A stretch of 64,000 nt of DNA from an uncultured Carboxylicivirga sp. GTDB lineage: Bacteria > Bacteroidota > Bacteroidia > Bacteroidales > Marinilabiliaceae. The notes under the pieces are model-generated. The model had not been told where the DNA came from. It made no database searches and saw nothing but the letters and a program-made list of their open reading frames with translations. The stretch lies in assembly GCF_963668385.1 (NCBI RefSeq), contig NZ_OY764327.1, positions 3,692,501-3,756,500 of the forward strand. Direction: 5' to 3'. Position numbers and translations under genes: made by a program. Shown piece by piece: positions 61,291-64,000 of the stretch (its first letter is position 1; every line of letters starts with the position of its first letter).

Positions 61291-61962
61291 ATGAAATACA
61301 AAATTCTCAAAGAACAAGATAAGGAAGAGTTTCAGGTAAGTAGGGTCGCTGGTTTTAGCGATGGAGTATTTGCATTTGCCATAACTCTGTTAGTAATTGA
61401 TATTAAGATACCCGAAGTGAATATGCATCATATTTCAGATGCTGTTTTGTGGACACAATTAAAGGAATTGACCCCTAAACTGATTGGTTTCTTTGTTAGT
61501 TTTTTTGTAATTGCAATGTATTGGCTATCACATCATCGTATTTTTAAATTTGTTGTTTCTGTCAATAAAAAATTGTTGTGGGGTAACTTATTGTTTCTCT
61601 TGCCCATTGTACTAATGCCTTTTAGTACGGGTTTTTTTAGTCGATATTTTACTACTTCGGTAAAACTACCCTTCGCCATTTATACATTAACCATTTGTAT
61701 GGCTGGTTTTTTCTGCTTTCGTCTTTGGAAACTTATCGGAAATCCTAAAAACAAATTAAGCGCTGGTTTGGAGAGAGTAATTGTGAATTATAACCTGGCC
61801 CGGGCTTTAATTGTTCCTGTGTTTTTTATGGCTACTTTATTACTTTCTTTTATTACAGGACTTGCTTATTTCGTACCCATCTTAACGTTTTTTATACCGC
61901 AACTCATTACCCGTTATTACAACAAAAAGTATCCCTTAATTATGAAGAAGTACTATCATTAA
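61291..61962 (+). CDS. TMEM175-like potassium channel protein
   Basis: The 223-residue protein has the TMEM175/DUF1211 signature in the first helix: VAGFSDGVFAFAITLLVIDI at about residues 19-38, where F-S-D-G-V-F-A is nearly invariant. About six hydrophobic helices follow through the length. Bacterial members form tetrameric potassium-permeable channels in the inner membrane. The length is typical of the family. It sits alone with its own upstream region, after the hairpin at 61161-61195. Confidence 0.85.
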   Translation: MKYKILKEQDKEEFQVSRVAGFSDGVFAFAITLLVIDIKIPEVNMHHISDAVLWTQLKELTPKLIGFFVSFFVIAMYWLSHHRIFKFVVSVNKKLLWGNLLFLLPIVLMPFSTGFFSRYFTTSVKLPFAIYTLTICMAGFFCFRLWKLIGNPKNKLSAGLERVIVNYNLARALIVPVFFMATLLLSFITGLAYFVPILTFFIPQLITRYYNKKYPLIMKKYYH

Positions 61963-62225
61963 ATTTTATTTTGAAAATAAACACAATAATGTCTATAAAA
62001 TAATGATGCGTTATTGGTTAGATTAATAATGAAATATAGCTGTTGTTGTGTGGGGAGTTCACGGTATTCCGAAAGACCATGCGGAACTGAAACTTTATGG
62101 TTAAGTTCGCTAAAATAGTATTCGCATTATTGATAAAATTGGAATATACAACTTGTTATAAATATGAATTGTAGCTTGTTAATGAAATAAATTCAAACCT
62201 GGAAAATATACATACATAATCAAAA

Positions 62226-62666
62226 ATGAAATCAAGATTTAGTAAACAATTAGACTTAGATGAGAGTCAGGCAAAAATATTAGAAAGTCTCCGTTTTCAA
62301 GATGAAGATTTATCTGCAAAATTAGGTTCAATTCTTGCTTTTTCTGGCCTAATGATTGCTACTTCGATAGTACAATTATCCACTTCAGAGGATTCAATAA
62401 TTCATGTTGACAATGAAAAATTTTTCCTTCTATTACTTAATTCATTGGGATTATTAATTCTTTTTTCATCTGCGATAATTACAATAATTGGATTTATTTT
62501 ATCAGGAAAATATTCGAATGATACTGACCGGGCATTAATTGAATTCGATAATTATTTAAATTGCAAAAGAAAGCTGCTAAAATTTGCTGTTATTTTGTTA
62601 TTAATTGGCACAACAGCGATATTAACTTCCTTGATAGTTGTTTTGATATCTAGAATTATATGTTAA
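62226..62666 (+). CDS. Small membrane protein, possibly Pycsar-effector-like (DUF5706-like)
   Basis: The 146-residue product has a polar N-terminal helix (LDESQAKILESLRFQDEDLS) and three hydrophobic helices at about 38-55, 72-95 and 120-145. The helix reading FQDEDLSAKLGSILAFSGLM, in which a short charged stretch leads into a first membrane helix with K, recalls the DUF5706/PycTM-like type of membrane effectors used with cyclic nucleotides. The resemblance is slight, there is no cyclase gene in the window, and an ordinary unknown membrane protein is as likely. No partner genes are close. Confidence 0.6.
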   Translation: MKSRFSKQLDLDESQAKILESLRFQDEDLSAKLGSILAFSGLMIATSIVQLSTSEDSIIHVDNEKFFLLLLNSLGLLILFSSAIITIIGFILSGKYSNDTDRALIEFDNYLNCKRKLLKFAVILLLIGTTAILTSLIVVLISRIIC

Positions 62667-62997
62667 TAATTTATTTAAGGTAAATATAAGGGATTACCAA
62701 ACAATAAGGTTTAAATAAAACTTATTGTTTTTGAAAGAATTAGTTCTGTTTAAGTGCATAAGGTAAAGGTGGTTAATGATAAAATGTAGTTATTGTTGAG
62801 ATGATTAGAAGAAACATATATTAATGACTCCATATTATAATGGACTTATACTGTAAAAAAAAATCAAATAGTTAATAAGAATTACTTGATAGAGCAATAA
62901 AACAGAAATATGTAGTCATTCGCAGAAAGGCTGCAAAATATTTGTATTAAAATAAATGACTACTTTTGTTAAGTTGAATATTCAAAGTTTATAAAAA
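62667..62997. other. Intergenic region, no gene seen
   Basis: This stretch of 331 bp is AT-rich. No frame of note, repeat or RNA was found. The promoter for the following secreted-protein gene should lie within it. Confidence 0.4.
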
Positions 62998-64000
62998 ATG
63001 AAATTGAGATTATTGGTAATACTTATTGCACTGGCAGTGTTTAAAATCGGAGCAGGACAAACGATTAACATTAGTTCTGTAAAATATTTTTATACTGTTT
63101 CAGAAAATATAACATCAGGGAAAGTTATAAGTCAAAACGATTGGGAAAAATTGTTTAATACATCAGGCTATAGTATTTCAGCTCAATCGGCTGTGCGTAA
63201 GAAAGTAATTAAAAATATGATGCTATATGCGTATAGCGATAAGTACATTACAGAAAGGGATAGTGTACTTAAAATTGACTTATTAAAGAATTTTAGTAAT
63301 AATGAGCTATTCTTGAGTAGATTAACACTTCAGAATTATTTAGAAATGCAAAAAAATGACAGTGCTTTAAAAGAATTTCTTAATAATTATGATTTTAAAG
63401 ATTTAGAAATATCTTCGACAAAAAGGCTTAAGGAATTTTTGTATAAGCCAGTGGATTCATTAATTACTTTTCCTTCTGTTAATTTACTCTGTTATGAGCC
63501 GGATGCACAAAGTAAACCCAAAGGAATTGTTATTGACTTTAATTACTTCTACAAAAATGATGGTAACAATGATGACTTTTTAGCTCATGAAATGTATCAT
63601 ACTTACAGAAGAAATTTTGAAAAGCCTGAATATATTAGATACAATAACTTTACTTCTCAATTAAATAATATTCATAACGAAGGTGTTGCAGATCTAATTG
63701 ATAAGAATCAAGAAGTATCAAAACATTTCGACAATTTAAATATTCCTGACGAAATTGTTGATATGTATGTTGATGCTTATAAAAATACACCATCAAAGCT
63801 GAAGGAATTTGAAACAATAGTACTTTCATTTCTTCATAAAGAGATTGATGAAAATACTTTTAATACGAAACTTAAATACTTTTTCCAGTTTGGCGGTCAT
63901 CCAAATGGATTTTATATGACTTCATTAATTGTAAAAGCTGGATATAAAAACGAACTGATTAAGAACTTTTATAATCCACATGAGTTTCTAATTCTTTATA
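62998..64000 (+). CDS. DUF5700-like putative zinc-dependent peptidase, cut by the window end
   Basis: The frame opens at an ATG (62998) and runs to the window end without a stop (334 codons seen). It begins with a signal peptide (LLVILIALAVFKIGAGQ). A helical region follows, and then DFLAHEMYHTYRRN at about residues 193-206, an H-E-x-x-H zinc-binding motif (H197, E198, H201). Further on, NEGVADLID gives an E/D pattern that could supply the third ligand. This layout resembles DUF5700, a predicted zinc peptidase family. The remaining C-terminus is outside the window. It is probably secreted or periplasmic. Confidence 0.75.
   Translation, partial: MKLRLLVILIALAVFKIGAGQTINISSVKYFYTVSENITSGKVISQNDWEKLFNTSGYSISAQSAVRKKVIKNMMLYAYSDKYITERDSVLKIDLLKNFSNNELFLSRLTLQNYLEMQKNDSALKEFLNNYDFKDLEISSTKRLKEFLYKPVDSLITFPSVNLLCYEPDAQSKPKGIVIDFNYFYKNDGNNDDFLAHEMYHTYRRNFEKPEYIRYNNFTSQLNNIHNEGVADLIDKNQEVSKHFDNLNIPDEIVDMYVDAYKNTPSKLKEFETIVLSFLHKEIDENTFNTKLKYFFQFGGHPNGFYMTSLIVKAGYKNELIKNFYNPHEFLILY

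Overview
The window is AT-rich DNA from a member of the Bacteroidota, most likely a marine Bacteroidales or Marinilabiliales relative. This rests on a type IX secretion sorting domain, CarboxypepD_reg-like modules, a MuiA/DUF4139 protein carrying a SusC-like plug fragment, DUF4468-, DUF2007- and DUF5700-like proteins, many Bacteroidota-style lipoproteins, and a promoter hexamer of the TAnnTTTG type. No rRNA, tRNA or CRISPR array was recognised. The identifications come from reading motifs; no database was searched.

Layout. 1-2.5 kb: an intergenic repeat, a conserved hypothetical gene, a LuxR-type regulator and a 21-bp tandem repeat. 2.5-14 kb: integron-like cassette array 1. 14.2-18 kb: an alpha/beta-hydrolase gene split by a complete IS21-family element. 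18-27.9 kb: ordinary chromosomal genes (DUF192, YdeI-like, GNAT, beta-propeller lipoprotein, MuiA-like, thioredoxin-like). 27.9-45.9 kb: a second 21-bp repeat and cassette array 2, which is interrupted by a decayed IS91-family element. 46-64 kb: chromosomal genes (OmpA/TPR pair, isochorismatase-like hydrolase, ABC ATPase, lipoproteins, RDD and DUF4328-like membrane proteins, a radical SAM-NUDIX fusion, a TMEM175-like channel, and a DUF5700-like protein cut by the window end), with a family of about 152-bp intergenic repeats.

The main observation is the pair of arrays. Each starts with an almost identical leader of about 445 bp (2526-2975 and 28149-28593). Both leaders end at the same G|TT junction, where unrelated sequence begins. 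Downstream, plus-strand genes are separated by long imperfect palindromes built like integron attC sites. In most cassettes the first 6-10 bases after G|TT are the reverse complement of the R box at that cassette's own 3' end, which marks each cassette as a former circle. The leader therefore behaves as an attI site carrying a cassette promoter, two direct repeats and a 19-codon ORF. No integron integrase gene is present, so recombination would have to be supplied from elsewhere.

Cassette cargo is mostly unknown proteins, together with types common in defence or stress: an ApeA-like HEPN protein, a second HEPN-like protein, an Sll1717-like P-loop ATPase, a membrane protein/histidine kinase/receiver trio, a VOC-GNAT fusion, hydrolases, a very large T9SS-secreted YCF48-repeat protein, and a 5-kb cassette with a compact four-gene operon that is my best candidate for an undescribed system. 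Several attC sites contain fragments resembling group II introns, and an IS91-like element has entered one of them.
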